A stretch of DNA of 64,000 nucleotides, from assembly GCA_026874595.1 (NCBI GenBank), contig CM049316.1, positions 47,432,695-47,496,694 of the forward strand, in the 5' to 3' direction. Both the position numbers and the translations under genes were made by a program. This document shows positions 34,200-45,403 of this stretch, in pieces (positions within the stretch are counted from its first letter, which is position 1; each line of letters opens with the position of its first letter). The notes beneath the pieces are model-generated. The model made no database searches. It saw only the letters and a list, made by a program, of their open reading frames with translations, and was not told the origin of the DNA. The stretch comes from Sipunculus nudus. Taxonomy: Eukaryota > Annelida > Sipuncula > Golfingiida > Sipunculidae.

Positions 34200-34490
34200 T
34201 CATGACCATATCTCAAGTGTTGAAATAATTTAAAGTTAGATGTCCTAGGTCTAACTGTAATGATTGTGCCCATCTGACTGTTCCTATGGCTCAAATTATG
34301 TTTTGTTCCCATAGCTCAAACAAATAAGTCATGGTGACCTTATTTTTTAAAATTAAAAGAGAACTTGCCATGGACGCCTCTGGTTGTCATATTAGATTGT
34401 TAAGTAAAGTTAACCATCTAATATGACATCCAGACTCCAAGGGTAAGTTTTGTACACTGTCTGTCTTGGTGCTCAAAATCATAATTTTGG
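34200..34490. repeat. Host ~157-bp tandem array, left remnant
   Basis: Shares words with the units at 52753-53760: AAGTTAGA.G...CTAGGTCTAAC, TTGTGCCC.TCTGACTGT, GGTGCTCAAAATCATAATTTT and GGCCAGGAGC. The hAT-type element interrupts this array; the unit resumes with CCAGGAGCTCCCAGAATA at 52753. Confidence 0.7.
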
Positions 34491-34555
34491 CCAGGAGCCA
34501 GTGGCGTACCTAAGGGGTGGGCGGCAGGGGCGGTCCGCCCCGGGCGGCACATTTT

Positions 34556-34917
34556 GGGGGCGGCATTTCGAGGAATTAGTAATTGAGTGGCACAAGGAAT
34601 TCCAAATACAAATTACAAATTTGTCCTTTTTGTCCCATGTTCAAGTATTCCAGGGATTATTAACTGGACAATGGAACCTACCAAATGATTAGCGAACGAT
34701 TTGTAAATTTTTGGGGTGGCATTTCTGGGATTTAGTACAATCAGTTGCACAAGGAGTTCTCAAAATGTACAAATTTGGCCTTTTAGTCCCATGTTCAAGT
34801 ATTCTAGGGATTATAAACTGGACAATGGAAACTACTAAATGATTAGAGAACGTTTTATACATTTTTTTTTATGGGCGGCATTTCTGGGATTTAGTATGAT
34901 CAGTGGCATAAGGAGTT
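34556..34917. repeat. ~157-bp internal repeat of the hAT element, 2.3 units
   Basis: GGGCGGCATTTCTGGGATTTAG-like starts lie near 34561, 34717 and 34876, and shared words such as CCCATGTTCAAGTATTC and AACTGGACAATGGAA follow. A further part-unit starts right after the gypsy LTR at 51131 (CAAGAATTTCATGGATTAAAC), which shows that the retroelement landed in this internal repeat and that about 60 bases of left flank were lost. Confidence 0.75.
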
Positions 34918-36025
34918 GACCTGGGTGAAGGAGGCCACTATGCTCGCCCATGAGTATGCCCGGAAATATCTGAAGCAGGCAGCAGAGCGGCAAAAACGCA
35001 ACTATGATGTTAATGCAATCTACCGGAAGTTTCCCGTTGGAAACTGGGTGTTGTACTATTACCCACCAAAGGGTAACCAGAAACTTGGCAGAGGTTGGAC
35101 GGGCCCATATCTTGTGACTGATGAGGTGACTGATGTCAATCTTCGTATTCAAGAGGCCCCAGATAAACCTAGTAAGGTTGTTCATATGGATCAATTGAAG
35201 TCTTACGTGGGAGATCCACCCCGTGAAAGCTGGATCCGGACGGAGTCTCCTGACCAGGAGAGCGACGAGGATGCGTCGTTAGGAGATCCGTTGGTGGGTC
35301 AAGAGGAGCCAGGGGTTAGTGATGACCAGCAGAGTGAACCTTGTAGAGAGCATGATGCGGAGGAAGGGAAGCCCCGAACCAGGAGTGACCTGGACAATCG
35401 GGAAGTTGAAACTCCTCCACAGCCCTTCTCGTACATCGGCGAGGACACAGACCATGAAAATATGGGCGATGATACAGTGCGCTCGGAGGCCGATGATGTT
35501 CAGTTAGGCCGGGGTATGCGTGTCAAGAAGCCAGTTGACAGACTTAACTTGTAAGAGAGAGGCAAGGGACTTATTAACGGCTAAATGACCAACAGACACT
35601 TTCAAAGAGACGGGGAAATTGGAGTTATGGTGACCAGACTCATAAATTTGGTAAATCGGTTGACATGGTAGAGCCGCCAAGGGTACCGGTCTTACTTAGT
35701 AGGTATGCCCTTGGGCGAAGAAATGTGCCATTAAAGAACTACCAAGTTATTAGGGAAATAAAGGTTAGCCAGAGATGTTCCTCAGTCCAATTGATCGAAG
35801 TTCTGTTAAGTTTAGCTCAAATCATTTGTAGTACTTGCCGGATCAATTAGTAGCTATAGACCGGTTGAGAAAGGAAAATGTCATAGTTTTCGGCCAGATT
35901 ATCATTCGTAAGAACTCACCGAAGTTGTGTGTGTTCTAATGTTATATTTAATTCTCTTTAGAGTTTGATTTAGTGTATTTGTTTCGGACCAAACCGCAGG
36001 CGGTCTTGGTCTAAGAGGGGAGGAA
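34918..36025 (+). pseudogene. 3' part of a second gypsy A copy (integrase tail to polypurine tract)
   Basis: Nearly identical to 41869-42943. It starts abruptly in the integrase C-terminal region (frame open 34916-35554, 212 codons, with the GPY/F-like stretch WTGPYLV near residue 61) and continues through the 3' non-coding region to the polypurine tract. Everything upstream of this point is missing, so it is a 5'-truncated copy that shares the LTR at 36026 with the next element. Scattered substitutions distinguish it from the other copy, so it is not an assembly echo of identical sequence. Confidence 0.85.
36013..36025 (+). other. Polypurine tract of the truncated gypsy A copy
   Basis: AAGAGGGGAGGAA directly precedes the TGTGG start of the LTR. 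The corresponding tract before the 3' LTR of element A is deleted (see 42944). Confidence 0.75.
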
Positions 36026-36619
36026 TGTGGCAAACCCCCCTTGGTAGTCGGCCAAGTTTTTATGGTAACAGTTTAGTCTTTACGGTACTGAACTAGTTTT
36101 AGGAGAGAAGCGGCTGGGAACCAGGCACGAAGATATGGTCAGTATCAGACGGGGAGAAAACCGTGAACAGAACTAAGAAAAAGTGTGTCCCAGCCTGGTG
36201 AACTATACATCTGTGAAGGTTAGGTATTGTGAACGTATTTTATACACAGTACGGGCCGTGACATTGCGAGGAACCTCAACATTGGCTTGATTTAATATCT
36301 CGGCCCACCGCTTTAAGATCATGGCGGACAATCGGCCCCTGGAACAGGTGATACGGCCGGGGACCCGTGGATTGAAAGTATAATTGTGTGTTATTAATCA
36401 TACCGAGTCTGGTATAACTGTAATTTGTTATGATTTATTGTCAATAATTATTCTAATCAAGCTACTGTCTTCGTGTCTACTTTCGTTGGAATCGGAGTGA
36501 CCGCTGCACAGAACAGTTATGAACTTTTGCCCTGTTTTGTCATCTAAAATACCGTTAGTCGTTACCCCCGAAGTCCGAACCCGCATAGCGCTGGGAAGTT
36601 AAACCCCGGTTCGCTACAG
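36026..36619 (+). repeat. LTR of gypsy A (left)
   Basis: 594 bp, TGTGGCAAAC...GGTTCGCTACA. It is followed by a primer-binding-site-like TGGTGAGCCAGCACG at 36625. It serves as 3' LTR of the truncated copy and 5' LTR of element A, the signature of LTR-LTR recombination or tandem insertion. Confidence 0.9.
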
Positions 36620-36624
36620 AATTT

Positions 36625-36639
36625 GGTGAGCCAGCACGC
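36625..36639 (+). other. Primer-binding site of gypsy A
   Basis: TGGTGAGCCAGCACG begins five bases after the LTR and starts with TGG, complementary to a tRNA CCA end. The priming tRNA is not identified. A similar word, GTGAGCCAGCGGGG, recurs at 36696-36709. Confidence 0.55.
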
Positions 36640-37744
36640 GGGGGTGACAGGTTGATCTGATGGCTACAATTGCATATTCTAAGAGGCTGTTCATTGTGAG
36701 CCAGCGGGGAAGCGTAAAAATGCGATGCTTGCAATTGTACATTTAGAGATACAGAATTTGGCAGCCCGTACGCTCGTCGATAATTTGGAGCAAATTGATG
36801 ACATTATAATTGAAATTTTGAACATTGATAAGCCTGAAAACTTGCCCACTTCATTTGTAATTTTCCATATATTGAATAAGACTGGAAACAGATTAGTTCA
36901 AGTTGTAGAAGACAGATGGCGTCACTGACTTGAAGTTGGAATTCTGAGGTTCACATTGGTAACTGTTAAGGCCAGCAGGTGGTGCCACTGATCCATGTCC
37001 AGAAGGAATATTATTTAATGCTGAGCACTGCTTTAAATTAACTGGGGATATTATTTATAATGAAACCTGAGAAGCTTATTTGAGTTTTTTGTGCTGGAAC
37101 CAGCAAACAGTGCAATTATTGACATTTGATATGTTTCACTGTTTGTCAAACTGAACAATGTATAACTGTTGTATGTCAATTGACTGATATTTTGAAATTG
37201 TTTTGGTGGTCAAAATGAATCAGAAATATGCATGTTTTATAGTAATTTGCCCAGTAAGTATTGAGTATTTCGGCACAGTGATTGAGTGACTTGTTTTTAT
37301 TTTGGTATCAATAATAATTTGATGATACAGGTACTGCAATTTAGCAAATATGGGTAATTGTGGTGGCAGCACTGGGTGAGTAGACACAAATGTGCATATT
37401 TATTATATGTGATTAATGTATTGAACCTTTAATTTGTTTAGAGGAACTATGCCTATATATGAGATAGGCCTGAGTAACAATAATGATTTTATACTCTGTT
37501 TGACTCTGGCACAACAATTTAACCTGGATGTTTATGAGTCTGGTGGCTTTAACTTTAGAGTTTATAGTCTCAGTGACCACAAGTTTCTTCATGTTTTGTT
37601 GAAGAGAAAGAGACTATGTCATCGCACAGTTGTGTGGTATGATTACTGATGACAGTTCACTGAGTATTGTATCTATTGAGAGATACTGACAATAAGAGAG
37701 AAATTTTGTGTTGTGTGACATTGAGAATAAAATAATAGTTAAAG
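36640..37744 (+). other. Leader region of gypsy A
   Basis: 1.1 kb between primer-binding site and gag. Two short frames (36725-36928, 67 codons; 37434-37649, 71 codons) have no recognisable domain and may be incidental or uORF-like. No other feature seen. Confidence 0.5.
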
Positions 37745-38893
37745 ATGACACAACAACAGACATCACTAGTGGACTTGTTCAGGACTTCGGTCGTCGCAAC
37801 CCCCATATTACCAGTGCAGTCAACACAGACTGAAAGTGGACAACAAGCCAGATTTCGTAACCCGTATATTAAAGGTCAAGGTCAGGTTAATGATGGAATA
37901 AGTTCATGCACTGATTCCGCTATTATACAGATAGAGGACGATGATATGCTCTTACCTAGAGATCAGGTAAACCTGACATTGAATGCACAGCGGTCAAGGT
38001 CACCCCAGGGACAGACCTTAGGCCACAGAGTATGTGACTTGCCATTTATGATATCACAAAATAAAAGTTAAGACCTAAAACCAAGAGGTCGTAAAAAACC
38101 GGACAAATATGACGGCGAAACCACTGAATGGGAGGACTATATCCGCCATTTTGAATTAGTTGCAAAATGGAATTGCTGGGATGATGACGAAAAGGCTTTA
38201 CAGCTGGGTGCCAGTTTAACTAGGCATGCACAACGGGTACTAGGAGATTTTCCCACAGAACAATGCCAAAACTTTTGTGAATTAAAAGCAGCGTTAGAGT
38301 CAAGATTTGCACCCAAAGACCGAAAAACAGCTTTTAAGAACGAGTTCCTCAAGCGAAAACGACAAACTGGTGAAAATCTACGAGACTACGCTTATGCACT
38401 ACGACGTATAGCGAGCCAGGCATACAATATAAGTTATGATGCATTACAGGAGCTGGTGATAGAACAGTTTATCTTGGGTCTAGACCACCATAAGCTACAA
38501 AAGCATGTGCACTTTACGAGACCCGCTACGTTAGAGGCAGCGATATCTGCCGCAGTTGAATATGAGTCTGTTGATTTTCGGCATCCTAGTGTATCAAACT
38601 TAAGTAAGCCAAGGTCAGCCAAGGTCAAGGCTAATACAATGACTGAACCAAATCAGTCACCTGCAAACACAGAGGGGTATAAACAGTTACCGCCAGTCAG
38701 TCAGCCAACCATGACCCCTCAGATGAGGACCCCTGGCCAAGGACAAAGGTTAGCAAATGAGAGGAAACACCAATTTGAGCCTGGTACATGCTTTTGTTGT
38801 GGGGGAGCAGGACATTTCAAAAGAAATTGTCCCCATCGCAGGCGCCCACGACGCATCTTGATGCCACACTCCATCTTGGAAGAGGGGAAGTGA
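37745..38893 (+). pseudogene. gag of gypsy A, one in-frame stop
   Basis: A single frame runs from the ATG at 37745 to the stop at 38893 except for one TAA at 38069-38071. The first 108 codons are a Ser/Gln-rich N-terminus. After the stop the capsid region follows (KYDGETTEWEDYIRHFE, then FILGLDHHKLQKHV), typical of retrotransposon gag, and a zinc knuckle (CFCCGGAGHFKRNC, C-x2-C-x4-H-x4-C) for RNA binding near 38790-38831. An ATG at 38456 inside the capsid is not the real start. The frame ends shortly after the knuckle, next to the deletion that removed the protease. Confidence 0.8.
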
Positions 38894-41800
38894 TTGTTAA
38901 AGGGGTCCCTCATAAAATGCATTATCAGTCTGGCAGTAGTGTCGCTCGGGTACACGTCAAAGAGACAATGATAATTCCATCACAGTATGAAGCAACTATA
39001 CCGTGTAAACTGGGAAAGTTACGGACTGAGATACCAACAGATGCTGTGTTAGAGCCAGACCCTGAATATGTTAAGGAGAGTGGACTTCTTGTTGGTAGCA
39101 CTGCAATTAATACATCCAACAAGATTGTGCCAGTCACAGTGATAAATCCCAGCAATGAGACAATCAGAGTGGCAAAAGGAACACCCATGGCCCAGTTTAG
39201 AGAGGTAGATCAAGTTATTCCGCTACCTACTGACAACAATACGGATATCAGTCATCTTAATGTGGATGAGGACATACAGTTACCTGAACATCTACAGCCA
39301 TTGATCGACAATGTGCCTGATGTCCTTACTTGCAGTCAAATGAGTCACCTAAAGGCAGCCATTTTTGAGTGCCAAGATGTCTTTCTGGGACCAGATGGAA
39401 AGTTAGGCCTTACCAACATGGCCGAACACAACATTGATACTGGTTGTAGCCTGCCGATTAAGCAACCGCCGCGACGGGTACCCCAGGCCCAGAAAGGTGT
39501 AGTTGAAAATGAAGTCCAAAAGATGCTGGACCAAGACATTATAGAGCCCAGTAACAGCCCTTGGGCCTCACCAATAGTGCTTGTAACAAAGAAGGACGGA
39601 GGTGTACATTTCTGTGTCGATTACCGGCAACTCAATAGTGTGATGCGGAAAGACGCATATCAGTTACCACGGATCGATGATTCGTTGGACACTTTATCCA
39701 GTAGTCAGTGGTTTTCAACACTTGATATGGCCGCAGGCTATTGGCAGCTCAAGATGGCGGACGATGAATCCAAGGAAAAGACTGCGTTTTGTACACATCT
39801 TGGCTTACACCAGTTCAAGGTCATGCCGTTTGGCCTGTGTAACGTGCCCGCGAGCTACGAACGCCTGATGGAAAATGTCTTACGAGGTCTCCAGTGGAGA
39901 CAGTGTCTTGTTTACATCGATGATGTGATATGTGTCGGAAAAGACTTTGACCATGCACTAGAAAATTTGATGACTGTGTGGCAGAGGTTTTGGGAAGCCA
40001 ACTTAAAACTGAAACCAAAGAAATGCCATTTATTCCAACGCAGTGTGACATTCTTAGGACACCTAGTGTCAGCTGATGGTGTCAGGTGTGACCCCGACAA
40101 AGTAAAAGCAGTTGAAGAGTGGCCAGTACCAAATAGCCTAACTGATGTTCGCAGTTTTCTCGGTTTAGCGGCCTACTACCGCAGACACATCAACCGATTC
40201 TCGGAAATCGCTGCACCGATGATTGCTTTGACTAGAGGGAACCCCAAAAAGAGATCGTTTCAATGGACTGAAAAGTGCCAAAAGTCATTTGAAGCGCTTA
40301 AGAAAGCACTTACGGAAGCTCCGTTGTTGTCATATCCAACTGAAGACGACCAGTTTATTTTGGATACCGACGCGAGTGGTGAAGGTATGGGTGCCGTGCT
40401 GTCCCAACTTCAAGGTGGCAAAGAACGTGTTATCGCTTATGGCAGCCGGACCCTAAATCATTCCCAACGAAACTACTGTACCACTAAACGTGAGCTCTTA
40501 GCATTGGTAACATTCATTAAACATTTTAGACATTACTTGTGGGGACGAAACTTTATTCTCCGAACTGATCATGCGTCACTGAGATGGTTAAGAAACTTTC
40601 GGAATGTTGAAGGGATGTTAGCACGATGGCTTACTGTGTTAGACATGTACTCGTTTGAAATCCAAACCCGAGCAGGGGCCAAGCATGCCAACGCTGATGC
40701 TTTAAGTAGGGTTCCATGTCAGCAGTGCAAAAGAGAGGACTGTTTAAGACCAGATACGAGAAAGATCTCTGCCGTGCATAGCCGGAGTCAAGCGGCCGGT
40801 GACACAGAGAATGATGCCGCTCAAAGCTCCCAAGATCATCAGTCATTTGAGGAGTGGTGTCAAGAGTATGACACAGATGCCCTCCAAAAGCTACAGCAAG
40901 AGGATCCTGCGATATCGAAAATAAAAATCCTCCTAACCAGAGATAAACAAAAGCCACCATGGGCCGTGATAGCAACGGAATCACGAGACTTAAAGGCATT
41001 ATGGAGCCAGTGGAACAACTTAGTGATTCTGGACAATTTACTATATAGAGAGTGGGCTCCTAGTAACGACATGCCAAAAGTCTGACAACTCGTGACACCG
41101 TGGCCGTTGAGAAAACAAATCATGAAGTTTGTCCATAATAAGAGACTTGCTGGACACTTAGGCATAACAAAAACTCTACACAATGTACGCCAACGCTTTT
41201 ACTGGCCTGGTCACAAGCGGGATGTGATACGATGATGCCAAAGATGCAACGTGTGTGCGAGCCGAAAACCACGCACAGGACCCCGAAAAGCACCACTTCA
41301 TCAAAGCCCTGTTGGAGACAGGATGGAGCGTATGGCCATGGACATATTAGGACAACTCAGGACCACGGAAAATGGAAATCAGTACATTTGTGTCATTTCA
41401 GATTACTTCACAAAGTGGGCGGAGGCGTATGCAATGCCAGACCATACCGCTCAAACCATCGCAGAAAGGTTAATGCATGAGTTCATCTTGAAATATGGTA
41501 TACCACGTGTTTTGCACAGTGACCATGGTCCTGATTTCCAGTCAAAGCTGATGTATCAGCTATGTAAGTTGCTGGAGATTGACAAAACCCGGACTAGTAC
41601 CTATCGTCCGCAGAGCGATGCGATCGTGGAGCGTGCAAATAGGACTTTACTGCAGATGTTGTCCTGTTTCGTCAATGACTACCAGGACAACTGGGATGAT
41701 TTGTTACCATATGTGATGTCTGCGTATCGAGCGACCGCTCACGACAGTACTAAGTGCTTGCCAGACTTGATGTTTCTGGGCAGAGAAAAGACAATGCCTA

Positions 41801-42498
41801 TAGATTTGCTTATGGGAGGACCCCCAAAAGACCAGGTATCCCAGTGCCCAAACGAGTATGTGCCCTAGGTGAAGGAGGCCACTATGCTCGCCCATGAGTA
41901 TGCCCGGAAATATCTGAAGCAGGCAGCAGAGCGGCAAAAACGCAACTATGATGTTAATGCAATATACCGGAAGTTTCCCGTTGGAAACTGGGTATGGTAC
42001 TATTACCCACCAAAGGGTAACCAGAAACTTGGCAGAGGTTGGACGGGCCCATGTCTTGTGACTGATGAGGTGACTGATGTCAATCTTCGTATTCAAGAGG
42101 CCCCAGATAAACCTAGTAAGGTTGTTCATATGGATCAATTGAAGTCTTACGTGGGAGATCCACCCCGTGAAAGCTGGATCCGGATGGAGGCTCCTGACCA
42201 GGAGAGCGACGAGGATGCGTCGTTAGGAGATCCGTTGGTGGGTCAAGAGGAGCCAGGGGTTAGTGATGACCAGCAGAGTGAACCTTGTAGAGAGGATGAT
42301 GCGGAGGAAGGGAAGCCCCGAACCAGGAGTGACCTGGACAATCGGGAAGTTGAAACTCCTCCACAGCCCTTCTCGTACATCATCGAGGACACAGACCATG
42401 AAAATATGGGCGATGATACAGTGCGCTCGGAGGCCGATGATGTTCAGTTAGGCCGGGGTATGCGTGTCAAGAAGCCAGTTGACAGACTTAACTTGTAA
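38788..42498 (+). pseudogene. pol of gypsy A: RT-RNase H-integrase, protease missing
   Basis: One frame spans the region, broken by TGA 41083-41085, TGA 41233-41235 and TAG 41866-41868. From 38788 it encodes a pre-RT linker, then reverse transcriptase (FCVDYRQLN near residue 275, active site YIDD near 376), RNase H (DTDAS near 526, TDHAS, ending HANADALSR near 634), the integrase zinc-binding region (41130-41255) and the integrase core with Asp codons at 41341 and 41521 and Glu at 41629 (D,D-35-E spacing). A GPY/F-like C-terminal domain follows (WTGPCLV), with an acidic tail to 42498. Only ~85 bases separate the gag zinc knuckle from the linker, too few for an aspartic protease, and no DTG/DSG is seen in any frame. 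No product can be full length. Confidence 0.88.
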
Positions 42499-43096
42499 GA
42501 GAGAGGCAAGGGACTTATTAAACGGCTAAATGACCAACAGACACTTTCAAAGAGACGGGGAAATTGGAGTTATGGTGACCAGACTCAAAAATTTGGTAAA
42601 TCGGTTGACATGGTGGAGCCGCCAAGGGTACCGGTCTTACTTAATAGGTATGCCCTTGGGCGAAGAAATGTGCCATTAAAGAACTACCAAGTTATTAGGG
42701 AAATAAAGGTTAGCCAGAGATGTTCCTCAGTCCAATTGATCGAAGTTCTGTTAAGTTTAGCTCAAATCATTTGTAGTACTTGCCGGATCAATAAGTAGCT
42801 ATAGACCGGTTGAGAAAGGAAAATGTCAGTTTTCGGCCAGATTATCATTCGTAAGAACTCACCGAAGTTGTGTGTGTTCTAATGTTATATTTAATTCTAT
42901 TTAGAGTTTGATTTAGTGTATTTGTTTTGGGCCAAACCGCAGGTTGGTAGTCGGCCAAGTTTTTATGGTAACAGTTTAGTTTTTACGGTACGGAACTAGT
43001 TTTAGGAGAGAAGCGGCTGGGATCCAGGCACGAAGATATGGCCAGTATCAGACGGGGAGAAAACCGTGAACAGAACTAAGAAAAAGTGTGTCCCAG

Positions 43097-44220
43097 TGTC
43101 ACCAGACAATAGGTGACAATATGTACGGTGTTTTGTATCATAGTTTAACGAAGTCTGTTCTCTATTGATATTGACGTGAAGCGTCATCCTAAAGCGTTGA
43201 CAGGTCTTGATTGTATATATATATTGTGTATTCTTGTATGAAATCCCATCGGCTATCAGCTGATTTATCCGTGTCACGCATCGTGTGTGGGTCGCCATGG
43301 TGACGCTAACAGTCAAACTAGGTCACATATATCCTTATATGGGACACTTGAGAAATAAGCCAATCAGAGAACCAGATTGCCGTACACAGTGAACAGGCGA
43401 TTGTGACGTCAGACTTCAAGAAGAGACGCTGAATGTTGGTTCAGTTGGGTCTTGAAGCTTGAGGTGGCAGCACGCACGCACGAACATTGAAACGCCAGGA
43501 ACGGCATAGAAGCAAGCTTCTACATGAGGCAAAGACCCAGCTCATGAGAACTCAGCCGTGCTGCCGACAGAGCTTCGTATTGGCGACAAAGTGAAATTAA
43601 GAGCGCTCGTCACTTGCCGGCCTAGTTCAGCTTGACCTAAATACATAACCGCCGTAAGCCGTGAAACCATTGCTACACGAGCAAGGTCAAGGACTCTAAG
43701 CTCTACGTAAACAAAGAGCGCTATTGCATTCATGTGAACGTAAACCTACCCGGGTCGCTGACAAGCAAGATCAGTTGAAGATCGCTAAACTCAGAAAGAC
43801 TAGATCTATATGGTACTAACCATACGCTAGATTCTACACAAAACAGTAACCAGAGATCTCTGAAGGAACTGGACTTTATGGTTTTTTTATACAAACCATG
43901 GACTCAGTAAATATCCTGTAATCTTAATGTGAAGAACTGTCGTATTGACACATCAACGCACACACTCACATTTGTGTCTCTGTAAGTATTGTCTTGAATT
44001 ACATTTGTGAATTTAACCTGATGTCTCATAGTTTCTATTGATCTGGGTGTATGATTGTCTGGTATTTTAATACACGTCCTTAAAAGAACCTGGAAATGTC
44101 ACCTGTAATGACCGGGATCTAATTTCTTGATGAGTGAAATCAAGTGGCGAGCGTAAACCCATCGTATGGTTTTATAGGATATATCCGTTGTAAAGTTTTC
44201 ACGTTTAGTTAGGGGTGACA
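43097..44220 (+). repeat. 5' LTR of element B
   Basis: 1,124 bp, TGTCACCAGACAATAGG...TTAGGGGTGACA; the outer bases TGTCACC/GGTGACA form a 7-bp inverted pair. It differs from the 3' LTR at 43374 (A against G) and near 43613 (T against C). Frames inside it on the minus strand recur in the other LTR and are shadows. Confidence 0.95.
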
Positions 44221-44225
44221 TTGTA

Positions 44226-44243
44226 TGGCGAGCGTGCCAGGAT
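44226..44243 (+). other. Primer-binding site of element B
   Basis: TGGCGAGCGTGCCAGGAT starts five bases after the LTR and begins with TGG. The same spacing and a similar word (TGGTGAGC) occur in element A. The priming tRNA is not identified. Confidence 0.6.
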
Positions 44244-44941
44244 ATAATTAGCCTTAAAAAAACTGGCTAATTACAGTAAGTTTCAGAAGTTTTGAACTGA
44301 GAAAACAGTACTGAAACCAGACATTCATATACTCAAACTAGAGTTGATCTGAATTAATAATTGGAAATGACACCAAACTGATGTTGTAGTGTATACTTGC
44401 ACAATGAAATTACCCCACTGTTAGGAGTTAATATTTATTCAGTGAGAATATTACCTGAAGCACAACATTGTTTCAAGATCGGCATATACCTTGTAGATTT
44501 GGCTAGAACACATGCATGTTTTGTGAGTAATGCTAGTTCAGTGATACCTGGACATCATTATTGGGTTGATATAAACCCAGATTAGAGTGAAAATTTTTGA
44601 TGTTGTTAGATACGCCCTGGTATAATTTTTTTCTACACTAGTTTGTGATTGGTCACGTGGTAGGGTCTCTTGACAGGTAAGTTTACCCCTCCCGATTGGC
44701 ATGGTAATCATAGGTGCATGGTGTTTAGTGATATCTTGATATCCATCCGTCCATCCGTCTGACCCTTCGTCCGACCTTCCGTCCGTCCGTCCGTATAAGT
44801 AGCATTTGATGCGTAGAGCTACCGTAGTGTTATTGTACGGATACCGCCGGTTCGTTAGGTTGGCTTTAACAGTACGTATTTACGGATTTTTAAGAGCGGA
44901 TATTACTAGATACTGGAATCTTACTAGGTTAGAGCGTTACC
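44244..44941 (+). other. Leader of element B
   Basis: About 700 bases with a GTCC-rich microsatellite (CCATCCGTCC..., 44748-44796) shortly before the gag start. A 62-codon frame (44397-44585) has no recognisable domain. Confidence 0.55.
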
Positions 44942-45403
44942 ATGGAAACGTTAGAGTCACTTGTTAGATGCGGACAGGCCTTGGGGCTTAAGGACCAGGC
45001 TTTACAAGATTATGTTGAGGCTAGATGGCGTGCGGATGAGGAACGTGAGGAAAGAGCTAGGCAACGTGAAATAGGGAAGGAACAGCGGGAATTAGAGCGT
45101 GAGCAGCGGGAATTAGAGCGCGAGCGAGAGGCTAGAGCCCACGAATTAGAGGTTCTAAGGTTAAAGTCTGACTCTGGGGTTAAAGAAGAGAGAAGTAGGG
45201 ATGTATTCCCGAAAATCCAGCTTCCACCTTTTGATGAGGCTCACGATCAGCTAGATGCGTTTCTTGAGCGATTTGAACGATTAGCTGTATGTCAAGGCTA
45301 TGATAGGGAGAATTGGGCGTTACACCTGAGTCCGTTACTGCGGGGTAAGGCGCTAGGGACTTACAGTTATCGGTTAGTGAGGCCATGGATTACGATAAGT
45401 TAA
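44942..45403 (+). pseudogene. gag N-terminus of element B
   Basis: Starts at ATG 44942, the first ATG in good context after the leader (TTACCATGG). Residues ~28-75 form a highly charged Arg/Glu-rich predicted coiled coil with a repeated RELEREQ pattern. From ~80 onward the capsid region begins (FPKIQLPPFDE, then FLERFERLA and GYDRENWA). The frame then runs into a stop at 45401-45403, while the capsid continues in the -1 frame from 45385. Both frames are open only between about 45347 and 45403, so the break lies there. No X-XXY-YYZ slippery heptamer is visible, and the site is inside the capsid rather than at the gag/pol junction, so a single-base indel (or sequencing error) is more likely than programmed frameshifting. 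Confidence 0.85.

Noticed and set aside
38788-38893. Programmed -1 frameshift between gag and pol of gypsy A
   Set aside because: The frame change coincides with a missing protease, so a deletion explains it better.
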